A stretch of 64,000 bases of DNA from Microbacterium caowuchunii (GTDB lineage Bacteria; Actinomycetota; Actinomycetes; Actinomycetales; Microbacteriaceae): positions 1,178,001 through 1,242,000 of the forward strand of contig NZ_CP044231.1 of NCBI RefSeq assembly GCF_008727755.1. The letters run 5' to 3'. The notes below the pieces were generated by a model. That model was not told where the DNA came from, ran no database searches, and saw nothing but the letters and a program-made list of their open reading frames with translations. Of the stretch, positions 1-8,423 are shown piece by piece. The position numbers and the translations under genes were made by a program. Position 1 is the first letter of the stretch. Every line of letters starts with the position of its first letter.

Positions 1-38
1 CAACGCGTGGAGGGATCCCGTAATCGGAGGGAGTGAGG

Positions 39-968
39 ATGCTCGGATACATCCTCAGACGCATCCTGCAGTTGATCCCCGTTTTCCTGGGGTCGACGCT
101 GCTCATCTATTTCCTGGTGTTCGCCATGCCCGGCAACCCCATCCTCGGCCTGTTCGGCGACAAGACCCCGAGCCCGGCGATCCTGGCAGCGCTCGAGGCG
201 CAGTACCACCTGGACCAGCCGTTCATCGTCCAGTACTTCTACTACCTCCTGGGCATCTTCCAGGGCGACATGGGCGTCACGTTCTCGGGTCAGTCGGTCA
301 ACGACGTCCTGGGGCGCACGCTGCCGGTCACCGGGCGCCTCGCCGTCATGGCGATCGCGATCGAGTTCGTGCTGTCGATCATCATCGGTACCGTCTCGGC
401 GCTGCGTAAGGGCAAGATCTTCGACAACGTGTCGCTCGTGATCTCGCTGGTGTTCGTCGCCATCCCGATCTTCGTCCTCGCCTTCCTGGCGCAGTACTTC
501 CTGGCGATCCAGCTGGGCTGGTTCAAGCCCACGGTGGGGTCCCAGAACGACTGGGGCGATCTGTGGCTCCCGGCCCTCGTCCTCGGCGTCAGTCTCTACG
601 CGACGAGTATGCGGCTCATGCGCGGCTCGGTCATCGACACGCTCAACCAGGACTGGGTGCGCACCGCCTACAGCAAGGGCCTGTCCCGGCGACGGGTCAT
701 CCCGGTGCACGTGCTGCGAAACTCCCTCATCCCGGTGATCACGAACTCCGCCACGAACTTCGGCGTGCTGCTGGTCGGCGCCACGGTGACGGAGGCGATC
801 TTCAACGTGCCGGGGGTGGGCAACACCCTCTTCCAGGCGACACTGCGTCACGAAGGCCCGACCATCGTGTCGTTCGTCACCGTGTTCGTCATCCTGTACG
901 TGCTGGTCAACCTGGTCATCGACCTGCTCTACGGTCTGCTCGACCCGAGGATCCGCTATGTCAAGTAA
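39..968 (+). CDS. Peptide/nickel ABC transporter permease (DppB/OppB family)
   Basis: Inner-membrane permease half of a peptide-type importer (BPD_transp_1 fold). The protein has an N-terminal membrane anchor (LRRILQLIPVFLGSTLL), about six hydrophobic segments, and the cytoplasmic EAA-like loop GLSRRRVIPVHVLRNSLIP near residues 210-230 that couples to the ATPase. Its 309 residues are normal for DppB. I start at ATG 39 because GGAGG at 26-30 lies 8 bases upstream; the GTG at 33 would leave only 2 bases. The gene overlaps the next permease by 11 bases, so they are translationally coupled. Any binding-protein gene for this cassette must lie upstream of the window. The substrate cannot be told from the sequence. 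Confidence 0.93.
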   Translation: MLGYILRRILQLIPVFLGSTLLIYFLVFAMPGNPILGLFGDKTPSPAILAALEAQYHLDQPFIVQYFYYLLGIFQGDMGVTFSGQSVNDVLGRTLPVTGRLAVMAIAIEFVLSIIIGTVSALRKGKIFDNVSLVISLVFVAIPIFVLAFLAQYFLAIQLGWFKPTVGSQNDWGDLWLPALVLGVSLYATSMRLMRGSVIDTLNQDWVRTAYSKGLSRRRVIPVHVLRNSLIPVITNSATNFGVLLVGATVTEAIFNVPGVGNTLFQATLRHEGPTIVSFVTVFVILYVLVNLVIDLLYGLLDPRIRYVK

Positions 969-1905
969 TTCCGAACTGCCCACGCACTTCGTCGCCCCCG
1001 TCAAGGAGGCCGTCGTCACGGTCGACGCCGTCAAGGTGGACGCCAAGCCGGCGAGCCTCTGGGGCGACGCCTGGCGCGACCTCCGCAAGCGCCCGACGTT
1101 CTGGTTGTCGGTGCTCATCGTGTTCGTCGTGCTGCTCATGGCGGTCTTCCCGACGCTGTTCACCCTCACCCCGCCCAACAGCGACTGCCAGCTCGCGAAC
1201 AGCAACGGGGGCCCGGCCGCCGGGCACCCGCTCGGCTACACGTTCCAGGGCTGCGACATCTGGGCCCGCATCGTCTGGGGCACGCGCACGTCGCTGGCCG
1301 TCGGTCTGATGGCCACCCTCATCGGTTCCACGATCGGACTGATCATGGGCGCCCTCGCCGGTTTCTACGGCGGATGGCTGGACTCGGTGCTCTCCCGCAT
1401 CGGCGACATGTTCTTCGCGATCCCCTACATCCTGGCCGCCGTGGTCGTGATGAGCGTGTTCGCGAACTACCGGAACGTCTTCACTCTGGCCCTGGCCATC
1501 GGTGGCTTCGCGTGGGCCTCGACCGCCCGCGTCGTGCGAGCCGAGGTACTCCGGGTCAGACAGGCGGACTTCGTGACGGCATCGCGTGCCCTCGGGCAGT
1601 CGCGCTTCCAGACCCTGCTCTCGCACGTCATCCCGAATGCCATCGCCCCGCTGCTGGTGGTCTCCACCCTCAGCCTGGCCGCCGCGATCGTCGCCGAGGC
1701 GACCCTGGCGTTCCTGGGCGTGGGTCTCGGATCGAGCACCATGTCCTGGGGGGCGGACATCAGCCAGGCGCAGCAGTCCCTGCGCGTCGCGCCGATGGCC
1801 CTCATCTACCCGTCGATCGCGCTGACCATCACGGTCCTCGCGTTCATCCTGCTGGGCGAACTCATCCGTGACGCCCTCGACCCGAGAGCGAGGGCACGCC
1901 GATGA
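958..1905 (+). CDS. Peptide/nickel ABC transporter permease (DppC/OppC family)
   Basis: Second permease of the first peptide-type importer. A cytoplasmic N-terminus of about 45 residues (OppC_N-like) precedes a first membrane helix at roughly 48-70. The core transporter segments follow, with the EAA-type coupling loop ASRALGQSRFQTLLSHVIPN at about 208-227. An extracytoplasmic loop after the first helix carries two cysteines (C77 and C99) that could form a disulfide; this is inference. ATG 958 sits inside the upstream permease, and the stop overlaps the ATPase start as ATGA. Length (315 aa) and domain order are typical of DppC. Confidence 0.93.
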   Translation: MSSNSELPTHFVAPVKEAVVTVDAVKVDAKPASLWGDAWRDLRKRPTFWLSVLIVFVVLLMAVFPTLFTLTPPNSDCQLANSNGGPAAGHPLGYTFQGCDIWARIVWGTRTSLAVGLMATLIGSTIGLIMGALAGFYGGWLDSVLSRIGDMFFAIPYILAAVVVMSVFANYRNVFTLALAIGGFAWASTARVVRAEVLRVRQADFVTASRALGQSRFQTLLSHVIPNAIAPLLVVSTLSLAAAIVAEATLAFLGVGLGSSTMSWGADISQAQQSLRVAPMALIYPSIALTITVLAFILLGELIRDALDPRARARR

Positions 1906-3572
1906 GTGGCACCGCCGCACAGCCGCTGCTGAGCATCCGCAACCTGCGTGTCGCCTTCGACACGCAGGAGGGCAGCCGTGAGGTCCTGCACGGAGTGAAC
2001 CTGGACGTCTTCCCCGGCGAGACCGTCGCCATCGTGGGGGAGTCCGGATCGGGCAAGTCCACCACCGCCTCCGCGGTCGTGAACCTCCTCCCCGGGACCG
2101 GTCACGTCACCTCCGGCAGCATCACCCTCGACGGGCGCGAACTGACCGAGCTGACCCCCGGTCAGATGGAGAAGGTGCGCGGGCAGGACATCGGGTACGT
2201 CCCGCAGGACCCCATGTCCAACCTGAACCCGGTGTGGAGCATCGGCTTCCAGGTCAAGGAAGCCATCCGGGCGAACGGGATCGCCTCGGGCCGGCAGGAC
2301 GTGAACGCCCGCGCCATCGAGGTGCTGAAGCAGGCCGGTCTCGCCGACGCCGAGAAGCGTCTGCATCAGTACCCGCACCAGTTCTCCGGCGGGATGCGGC
2401 AGCGCGCCCTGATCGGCATCGGACTGGCGGCCGACCCCAAGCTCCTGATCGCCGACGAGCCGACCTCGGCTCTCGACGTGACCGTGCAGCGGGTGATCCT
2501 CGATCACATGGCCTCGCTCACCCGTGAGCGCGGCACCGCCGTGCTGCTGATCACGCACGACCTCGGCCTTGCGGCCGAGCGTGCGTCGAAGATCATCGTC
2601 ATGCAGCAGGGCGAGATCGTGGAGGCGGGGCCGAGCCGCGAGATCCTGCAGAACCCGGTGCACCCGTACACGCAGCGACTCGTCGCGGCAGCGCCCTCGA
2701 TCGCGTCCCAGCGCATCCAGGCGGGCGCCGAACGGCGCGGCATCGAGACGGTGGACGACCTCGCCGGTCTTGCTCCGACCGTCCGCGTGACGGACCTCGT
2801 CAAGGAGTACAAGATCCGCCAGGGCGGGTTCCGCAGCGAGCCGTTCCGTGCCGTCGACGCGGTCTCGTTCGAGATCCCGCGGGGGAAGACGCTCGCGCTC
2901 GTGGGCGAGTCCGGATCGGGCAAGTCCACCGTCGCCAAGATGGTGCTCAAGCTCGAGGAGCCGACGTCCGGTTCCATCGAGATCGACGGGACGGACATCG
3001 CCAAGCTGTCCAACCGGGACGCCTTCGCGCTGCGCCGGCGGATGCAGCCGGTGTTCCAGGACCCGTACGGTTCTCTCGACCCGATGCGCAACATCGGGAA
3101 CACGATCGCCGAGCCGCTGAACATCCACAAGGTGGGCGACCAGTCATCCCGCCGGGCGCGTGTCCGCGAGCTGCTGGACCAGGTCTCGCTGCCGCAGGAG
3201 CTGTCCACGCGGTACCCGAACGAACTCTCCGGCGGCCAGCGCCAGCGCGTCGCGATCGCCCGCGCGCTCGCGCTCAAGCCCGACATCGTCGTTCTCGACG
3301 AAGCGGTCTCGGCCCTGGACGTGCTCGTCCAGGACCAGATCCTGCAGCTGCTCGCCGAGCTGCAGGCGGAGCTCGACTTGACGTACCTGTTCATCACGCA
3401 CGACCTCGCGGTCGTCCGCGTGGTGGCCGACCTGGTCGCCGTCATGGAGCGGGGCCGGATCGTGGAGCAGGGGACCGTCGACGAGATCTTCGCGAATCCG
3501 TCCCAGCAGTACACCCGGCGTCTGCTGGACGCCATCCCGGGTGCCTCCATCCCGCTCGGAGGCGCGCTCTGA
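1902..3572 (+). CDS. Double ATP-binding protein of peptide ABC transporter (DppD-DppF fusion)
   Basis: Two ABC ATPase domains in one 556-residue chain energise the permeases upstream. Domain 1 has Walker A GESGSGKST at 46-54, signature FSGGMRQR at about 161-168 and Walker B LLIADEP at 181-187. Domain 2 has Walker A at 335-343, signature LSGGQRQR at 442-449 and Walker B IVVLDEAVSALD near 462-473, with DEA in place of the usual DEP. The oligo_HPY-type C-terminal extension with its CPFxxRCP cysteines, present in the second cassette's ATPase, is absent after both domains; only the short NPVHPYTQRL segment remains after domain 1. It starts by an ATGA overlap with the permease. Confidence 0.95.
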   Translation: MSGTAAQPLLSIRNLRVAFDTQEGSREVLHGVNLDVFPGETVAIVGESGSGKSTTASAVVNLLPGTGHVTSGSITLDGRELTELTPGQMEKVRGQDIGYVPQDPMSNLNPVWSIGFQVKEAIRANGIASGRQDVNARAIEVLKQAGLADAEKRLHQYPHQFSGGMRQRALIGIGLAADPKLLIADEPTSALDVTVQRVILDHMASLTRERGTAVLLITHDLGLAAERASKIIVMQQGEIVEAGPSREILQNPVHPYTQRLVAAAPSIASQRIQAGAERRGIETVDDLAGLAPTVRVTDLVKEYKIRQGGFRSEPFRAVDAVSFEIPRGKTLALVGESGSGKSTVAKMVLKLEEPTSGSIEIDGTDIAKLSNRDAFALRRRMQPVFQDPYGSLDPMRNIGNTIAEPLNIHKVGDQSSRRARVRELLDQVSLPQELSTRYPNELSGGQRQRVAIARALALKPDIVVLDEAVSALDVLVQDQILQLLAELQAELDLTYLFITHDLAVVRVVADLVAVMERGRIVEQGTVDEIFANPSQQYTRRLLDAIPGASIPLGGAL

Positions 3573-4126
3573 CGCGGAAGGTCTATCGGTCGTCGTCGGC
3601 GACCGCCGGGGTGATCATCTCGGCGGTCGTCGCGGCATCCCTCCTCGGAGACGCCTTCGTGCGTGCCGGCATCGGCTCGACGCTGCTGCTGGCCCCGTGG
3701 GTGCTGCTCCTGCTCTGGGCCGTGTACGTCCTGCTCTTCGCCTCCGCCGTGACGACGGACGTGTCCGGGATCACGGTGCAGAACTTCCTGCGGCGCACCC
3801 GCGTGCCCTGGGGCGCGGTGGACGACATCGTCCTGCGCTACCAGCTCATCGTCACGACCAAGGACGGCAGTCGGGTGACGTGCTTCGGCGGCCCGGTCTC
3901 GGGACGCTCGCGTCGGCTGCCCGGACGGGACGACGGGAACCGGATGCCGAACGCCCTCCGGGACCTCGATCTGATCCGGGCGGACTGGGAACGGGCGCTC
4001 GACGGGGACGCGGCGGCGGGACCCGTCGCGCGCAGCTGGGACCTCCCGGCGCTCCTCGCGCTGCTCGTCCTCGTTCTGGGCGCGGTTGTCGCAACGGTCA
4101 TCGTATCGGGGTCCGGCTCAGCGTAA
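3569..4126 (+). CDS. PH-domain-like small membrane protein, probable CTG start
   Basis: Short membrane protein. Two hydrophobic helices in the N-terminal third precede a cytoplasmic beta-rich segment (SGITVQNFLRRTRVPWGAVD) resembling bacterial PH (DUF6-type bPH) domains of actinobacterial membrane proteins. A final C-terminal helix lies at about 160-180. The first ATG/GTG in frame is GTG 3611, which would cut into the first helix and has no ribosome-binding site. Reading upstream, CTG 3569 overlaps the stop of the ATPase gene, has GGAGG at 3558-3562 six bases before it, and gives a polar N-terminus MTRKVYRSSSA. I therefore place the start at CTG 3569 (185 aa). Function is unknown; coupling to the transporter operon is clear but a transport role is not. 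Confidence 0.75.
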   Translation: MTRKVYRSSSATAGVIISAVVAASLLGDAFVRAGIGSTLLLAPWVLLLLWAVYVLLFASAVTTDVSGITVQNFLRRTRVPWGAVDDIVLRYQLIVTTKDGSRVTCFGGPVSGRSRRLPGRDDGNRMPNALRDLDLIRADWERALDGDAAAGPVARSWDLPALLALLVLVLGAVVATVIVSGSGSA

Positions 4127-4132
4127 TGCGAG

Positions 4133-4141
4133 TTATCCACA
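4133..4141 (+). other. Perfect DnaA-box-like 9-mer
   Basis: TTATCCACA, identical to the consensus DnaA box, lies just after the PH-like gene. It is single, with no cluster and no AT-rich unwinding region nearby, so it is not an origin. Confidence 0.4.
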
Positions 4142-4151
4142 GGATGTGACG

Positions 4152-4180
4152 AACACTTTGCGGAATGGGCCCGCAGTGTT
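4152..4180 (+). terminator. Hairpin after first transporter operon
   Basis: AACAC and TGCGG pair with CCGCA and GTGTT around a 7-base loop, with a 2-base bulge. It lies 25 bases past the last stop codon of the operon. There is no clear T-run, so it could equally be a regulatory structure. Confidence 0.4.
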
Positions 4181-4232
4181 ACGTTCGTGGAAACTGTACG
4201 TTCCCCCGCCGATCGACGATGATCCGGAGGAC

Positions 4233-4238
4233 TAGGGT
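4233..4238 (+). promoter_or_regulatory. Possible -10 element for second transporter operon
   Basis: TAGGGT matches the actinobacterial TAnnnT -10 pattern. Transcription from it would give a leader of about 155 bases before the permease at 4403. The leader would contain an inverted repeat at 4262-4296 (outer arms GTGGCA/TGCCAC, inner arms GGCGTC/GACGCC, 4-base loop). No -35 is evident. Confidence 0.35.
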
Positions 4239-4402
4239 CGCACCGATCGGGTGAACGGAACGTGGCAGTATCGGCGTCCCGCGACGCCGGTGCCACATCC
4301 CCCCCACCCCCCGAAGGCCCCACACGATGACGTTGTGCCCCCTGTCCTTGCGCGCCCGGAAGTCGCGCCGATGACCGTTCCCGTCCTGCACCGGACGATC
4401 GC

Positions 4403-5386
4403 GTGATCAAGTACCTCGCCCGCCGCACGGCCGGCTGGCTGGCGATGATCTTCGTCGCGACGAACCTCGTCTTCTTCCTCGCCTGGGCGTACCTGGACCC
4501 GCGCAGCAACTACGTCGGTCGACGGCCGCCGCTCAGCGAACCGCAGATCCAGGCGCTCCTCACGCCGCGCAACCTCAGTGACGCCACGCCTCTCATCGAA
4601 CGCTGGTGGACGTGGCTCTCCGGGATCGTGACGCGATGGGACTGGGGTGTGAGCCCGGTCGGCCAGTCGATCAACGAGCAGATCTCCTACCGCATCTGGG
4701 TCAGTGCGGAACTCGTGCTCGGAGCCACCGTCATCACCACGGTCCTCGGTATAGCCCTGGGCGTCTACACCGCATCTCGCCAGTACAAGCTCGCCGACCG
4801 GATCGGCACGGCGACCTCGATCATCACCCTCAACGTCCCCATCGTGGTGGCGGCGCTCGCCATCGTGCTGATGGCCATCAGCGTGAACGGCGCGCTCGGT
4901 GCGCGGATCTTCTACGTGACCGGGGCCGCGAGCCCGGGCGTGAGCGGGTTCTTCAACGTCCTCGTCGACTCGCTCCAGCATCTGATCCTGCCCACCCTCG
5001 CCCTCGTGCTCGTCGGATACGCCGGGATCCACTTCCTGCAGCGCTCGCTCCTGCTCGACAACATCAAGGCCGACTACGTGCGGATGGCGCGGGCCAAGGG
5101 CCTGACCAAGCAGCAGGCGATCCGCCGGCACGCCCTGCGCACCTCGCTCATCCCGGTGACCACCCAGGTCGCCTTCTCCGTCCCGGCGATCTTCACCGGC
5201 GCGATCCTGACGGAGTCCATCTTCGGATGGCGCGGCATGGGGCAGTACTTCACCCAGACCCTGTCCACGAACGACGTGTACGGAACGGTCGCGATCGCGG
5301 CCTTCGGCGCTGTCATGACGGCGATCGGCGCACTGCTGGCCGACATCGCCGTCGTCATCCTCGATCCCAGAGTGCGAGTCAGCTGA
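4403..5386 (+). CDS. Peptide/nickel ABC transporter permease (DppB/OppB family), second cassette
   Basis: DppB-type permease, 327 aa, opening the second importer operon. N-terminal helix follows MIKYLARRTAGW. A long extracytoplasmic loop (about residues 35-95) contains WWTWLSGIVTRWDWGVS, as in peptide permeases, and the EAA loop AKGLTKQQAIRRHALRTSL falls near 230-250. The GTG start lacks a strong ribosome-binding site, so the exact start is less certain than the reading frame. The stop overlaps the next start by one base (TGATG). It is only moderately similar to the first cassette's permease, so this is not a recent duplication. Confidence 0.93.
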   Translation: MIKYLARRTAGWLAMIFVATNLVFFLAWAYLDPRSNYVGRRPPLSEPQIQALLTPRNLSDATPLIERWWTWLSGIVTRWDWGVSPVGQSINEQISYRIWVSAELVLGATVITTVLGIALGVYTASRQYKLADRIGTATSIITLNVPIVVAALAIVLMAISVNGALGARIFYVTGAASPGVSGFFNVLVDSLQHLILPTLALVLVGYAGIHFLQRSLLLDNIKADYVRMARAKGLTKQQAIRRHALRTSLIPVTTQVAFSVPAIFTGAILTESIFGWRGMGQYFTQTLSTNDVYGTVAIAAFGAVMTAIGALLADIAVVILDPRVRVS

Positions 5387-6324
5387 TGTCCATAGCCGAG
5401 ATGGTCGATCCCCTCGAGCACGGCGACAACCTGCCCCTCGAGCCGGACGAGCCGCGCGCCCGTCGCAAGCGCTTGTCGAAGGTGCAACTGTACGGCCGCC
5501 GCTTCGCGCGGAACCGCACGGCGGTCGCCGGGGCCGTGGTCTTCGTACTGATCGTGCTCTTCGCCCTGCTCGGGCCGTTCACGCAGCAGTACGACCACGT
5601 CGAGCTGGACTTCCTCGCGCTGAGCGACGCGCCCTCCGCCGAGCACTGGTTCGGTACGAACAACGCCGGGAACGACCTGTACGCCCAGGTCGTCGTGGGG
5701 TTGCAGCGCTCCCTCATGATCGCCCTGACCGTGTCGCTCGGCACGACGGTGCTGGCGGCTCTGGTGGGGACGACGGCCGCGTACTTCGGCGGCTGGTACG
5801 AGCGGCTCGCGCTGCTCGTGATCCACTTCCTGATGGTCGTGCCGACCTTCCTCGTCCTGGCGATGATCTCCAACGACTCCGGCGGGGACTGGCGCATCAT
5901 CGCCGTGATGCTGATCTTCGTCAGCTGGTTCTTCACCGCACGCACGATCTGGACGCTGTCGCTGTCGATCCGTGAGCGCGAGTACATCGCCGCCGCGCGG
6001 TACATGGGCGTCGGCGGGTTCCGGATCGTGCTGCGCCACATGCTGCCGAACATCGGGTCGCTGCTGATCATCAACTTCACCCTGGGTGTCGTCGCGGCGG
6101 TGCAGGCGGAGACCGGGCTCTCCTTCCTCGGGTTCGGGGTCAAGGCGCCCGATGTCTCCCTCGGCTCGCTCATCGGCGTCGGCTCCGCGACGATCACGAG
6201 CTCCCCGTGGCTGTTCGCCTTCCCCGCGGCCGCACTCACCCTGCTGACCGTGTCGATGGCCCTCGTCGCGGATGGACTGCGCGACGCGCTGGATCCGACC
6301 TCCGCGGCGGGAGGACGCGCATGA
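5386..6324 (+). CDS. Peptide/nickel ABC transporter permease (DppC/OppC family), second cassette
   Basis: DppC-type permease. The frame is open far upstream, but the conserved protein begins at ATG 5386 (MSIAEMVDPLEHGD), overlapping the previous stop, giving 312 aa. A polar N-terminal tail of about 40 residues with RRKRLSKVQLYGRRFARN precedes the first helix. The OppC signature HWFGTNNAGNDLYAQVVVGL follows, then the coupling loop AARYMGVGGFRIVLRHMLPN near 205-225. It is coupled to the ATPase gene by an ATGA overlap. Confidence 0.93.
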   Translation: MSIAEMVDPLEHGDNLPLEPDEPRARRKRLSKVQLYGRRFARNRTAVAGAVVFVLIVLFALLGPFTQQYDHVELDFLALSDAPSAEHWFGTNNAGNDLYAQVVVGLQRSLMIALTVSLGTTVLAALVGTTAAYFGGWYERLALLVIHFLMVVPTFLVLAMISNDSGGDWRIIAVMLIFVSWFFTARTIWTLSLSIREREYIAAARYMGVGGFRIVLRHMLPNIGSLLIINFTLGVVAAVQAETGLSFLGFGVKAPDVSLGSLIGVGSATITSSPWLFAFPAAALTLLTVSMALVADGLRDALDPTSAAGGRA

Positions 6325-8423
6325 CCGTCCCCGTCCTGTCCGTTCGCGACCTCAACGTCAGCTTCCCCTCCGAGGCCGGCCGGGTAGACGCCGTGCGCGG
6401 AGTCTCCTTCGACCTCCTGCCCGGGCGCACGCTCGGGATCGTGGGCGAGTCCGGCTCGGGAAAGTCGGTCACCTCGCTCGCCGTCATGGGTCTGCTCGAC
6501 GACAACGCGACCATCACCGGATCCGTCGTCTTCGACGGCGAGGAGCTGATCGGGAAGACCGATCGGCAGATGTCGCAGATCCGCGGGAACGGGATGGCGA
6601 TGATCTTCCAGGATCCGCTGACCTCGCTCACCCCGGTCTTCACGATCGGCGATCAGATCGTCGAGGCGCTGCAGACGCACAACCGGATCTCGCGCCGTGC
6701 GGCGCAGGCGCGGGCGGTGGAACTGCTCACGCTCGTCGGCATCCCGCATCCCGCACGCCGGCTCAAGGCGTTCCCGCACGAGTTCTCCGGCGGTATGCGC
6801 CAGCGCGTCGTCATCGCGATCGCGATGGCGAACAATCCCCGGCTGATCATCGCGGACGAGCCGACGACGGCGCTGGACGTGACCATCCAGGCGCAGATCC
6901 TCGATCTCATCGGCACGGCCAAGGAGGAGACGGGCGCTGCGGTCATCATGATCACCCACGACATGGGGGTCGTCGCGGGCACCGCTGACGACGTGATCGT
7001 CATGTACGCGGGCAAGCCGGTCGAGCAGGCCGTGGTCGGCGAGCTCTTCGCCGAGCCGCGGATGCCGTACACGATCGGCCTGCTCGGAGCCATCCCGCGC
7101 ATCGACAAGTCGGAGAAGGCGCCGCTCATCCCCATCGAGGGCAACCCGCCGATGCTCATCGACGTGCCCGAGCGCTGCCCGTTCGCGCCGCGTTGCCCGA
7201 TCTGGGTGGACGCCTGCTGGCAGACCGAACCGGCGCTGCTCCCGGTGTCCACCGGCGGGGGAGCGCACCGCGCCGCGTGCATCCGGGCGGACGAGATCTC
7301 GAACCGCCGGATCGACGGGGCACCGGTGTTCCTGCCGCCGGTGATCCCCGAGAGCGAGCTGGTCCGCATCCCCCGGGAGGCTCGTCCCATCACGCTCGAG
7401 GTCGACAACCTCCAGAAGACGTTCCCGCTGCTGAAGGGCTCCCTGTTCAAGCGTCGGGTGGGGGACGTGCACGCGGTGCGGGGTGTGAGCTTCGACATCC
7501 GGGAGGGCGAGACCCTGGCGATCGTCGGCGAGTCCGGGTCGGGCAAGACCACCACGCTGCTCGAGATCATGGATCTCGTCCCCCAGGAGAACGGCGACAT
7601 CCGGCTCGGCGGCCGCAGCGTCTCGGACATCTCGCGGGGCAAGGACGTCCGCGACGTCCGGAGGGACATCCAGATCGTCTTCCAGGACCCGATCGGCTCG
7701 CTGGACCCGCGCATGACCGTCGCCGACATCATCGGCGAACCCTTGCGGGCCATCGGCACGCCGCGACACGAGGTAGACGAGCGCGTCGACGAACTGATGG
7801 CACTCGTGGGCCTCGACCCGGCGCACAGCGACCGGTTCCCCTCGGCCTTCTCCGGTGGGCAGCGCCAGCGCATCGGCATCGCCCGCGCACTCGCGACCAA
7901 TCCCCGGGTCGTCGTACTCGACGAGCCGGTGTCCGCGCTGGACGTGTCGATCCAGGCGGGTGTGATCAACCTGCTCGACGAGCTGAAGATGAAGCTCGGC
8001 ATCTCCTACCTGTTCGTCGCCCACGACCTCTCGGTCGTCCGCCACATCGCGGACCGGGTCGCAGTGATGTACCTCGGCACCTTCGTGGAGTACGGGGATG
8101 TGGACGGCATCTTCGACGACCCCCAGCATCCGTACACGCAGGCGCTACTGTCGGCGATCCCGATCCCGGACCCCGAGAAGGAGCGCTCGCGCGAGCGGAT
8201 CGTGCTCACCGGAGATCTGCCGAGCCCCACCGAGGACCCGCCCGGCTGCCCCTTCGTCTCCCGATGCCCGCTCTATCAGGAGCTCGACGAGTCCCGCCGG
8301 GTGCGGTGTCGCGAGGATCGCCCCGCCCTCGTCGCCACCTCCCCGGATCACGCCAACGCCTGCCACTACCGGCAGCCGCAGACCCTGAACAGCAACACCA
8401 TGAGAGAAAGGAGCACTCCATGA
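6321..8423 (+). CDS. Double ATP-binding protein of peptide ABC transporter with cysteine-rich oligo_HPY tails
   Basis: 700-residue fusion of DppD- and DppF-like ATPases. Domain 1: Walker A GESGSGKSV at 42-50, signature FSGGMRQR at about 155-162, Walker B RLIIADEP. Domain 2: Walker A GESGSGKTT at 403-411, then signature FSGGQRQR and Walker B VVVLDEP. Each domain ends in an oligo_HPY extension with a CPFxxRCP motif (C286, C292, C299, C320 and C643, C649, C663, C681). In related dipeptide transporters such cysteines are reported to hold an iron-sulfur cluster; that is inferred here. Start ATG 6321 has GGGAGGAC just upstream and overlaps the permease stop. The stop overlaps the binding-protein start. 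Confidence 0.95.
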   Translation: MTVPVLSVRDLNVSFPSEAGRVDAVRGVSFDLLPGRTLGIVGESGSGKSVTSLAVMGLLDDNATITGSVVFDGEELIGKTDRQMSQIRGNGMAMIFQDPLTSLTPVFTIGDQIVEALQTHNRISRRAAQARAVELLTLVGIPHPARRLKAFPHEFSGGMRQRVVIAIAMANNPRLIIADEPTTALDVTIQAQILDLIGTAKEETGAAVIMITHDMGVVAGTADDVIVMYAGKPVEQAVVGELFAEPRMPYTIGLLGAIPRIDKSEKAPLIPIEGNPPMLIDVPERCPFAPRCPIWVDACWQTEPALLPVSTGGGAHRAACIRADEISNRRIDGAPVFLPPVIPESELVRIPREARPITLEVDNLQKTFPLLKGSLFKRRVGDVHAVRGVSFDIREGETLAIVGESGSGKTTTLLEIMDLVPQENGDIRLGGRSVSDISRGKDVRDVRRDIQIVFQDPIGSLDPRMTVADIIGEPLRAIGTPRHEVDERVDELMALVGLDPAHSDRFPSAFSGGQRQRIGIARALATNPRVVVLDEPVSALDVSIQAGVINLLDELKMKLGISYLFVAHDLSVVRHIADRVAVMYLGTFVEYGDVDGIFDDPQHPYTQALLSAIPIPDPEKERSRERIVLTGDLPSPTEDPPGCPFVSRCPLYQELDESRRVRCREDRPALVATSPDHANACHYRQPQTLNSNTMRERSTP

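Noticed and set aside
4133..4141. DnaA box as sign of a replication origin
   Set aside because: One box only, with no cluster, no AT-rich unwinding stretch and no dnaA/dnaN/rpmH genes nearby.
5379..8129. 916-codon antisense frame across the second transporter
   Set aside because: Shadow of the permease and double ATPase genes, whose motifs are intact on the plus strand.
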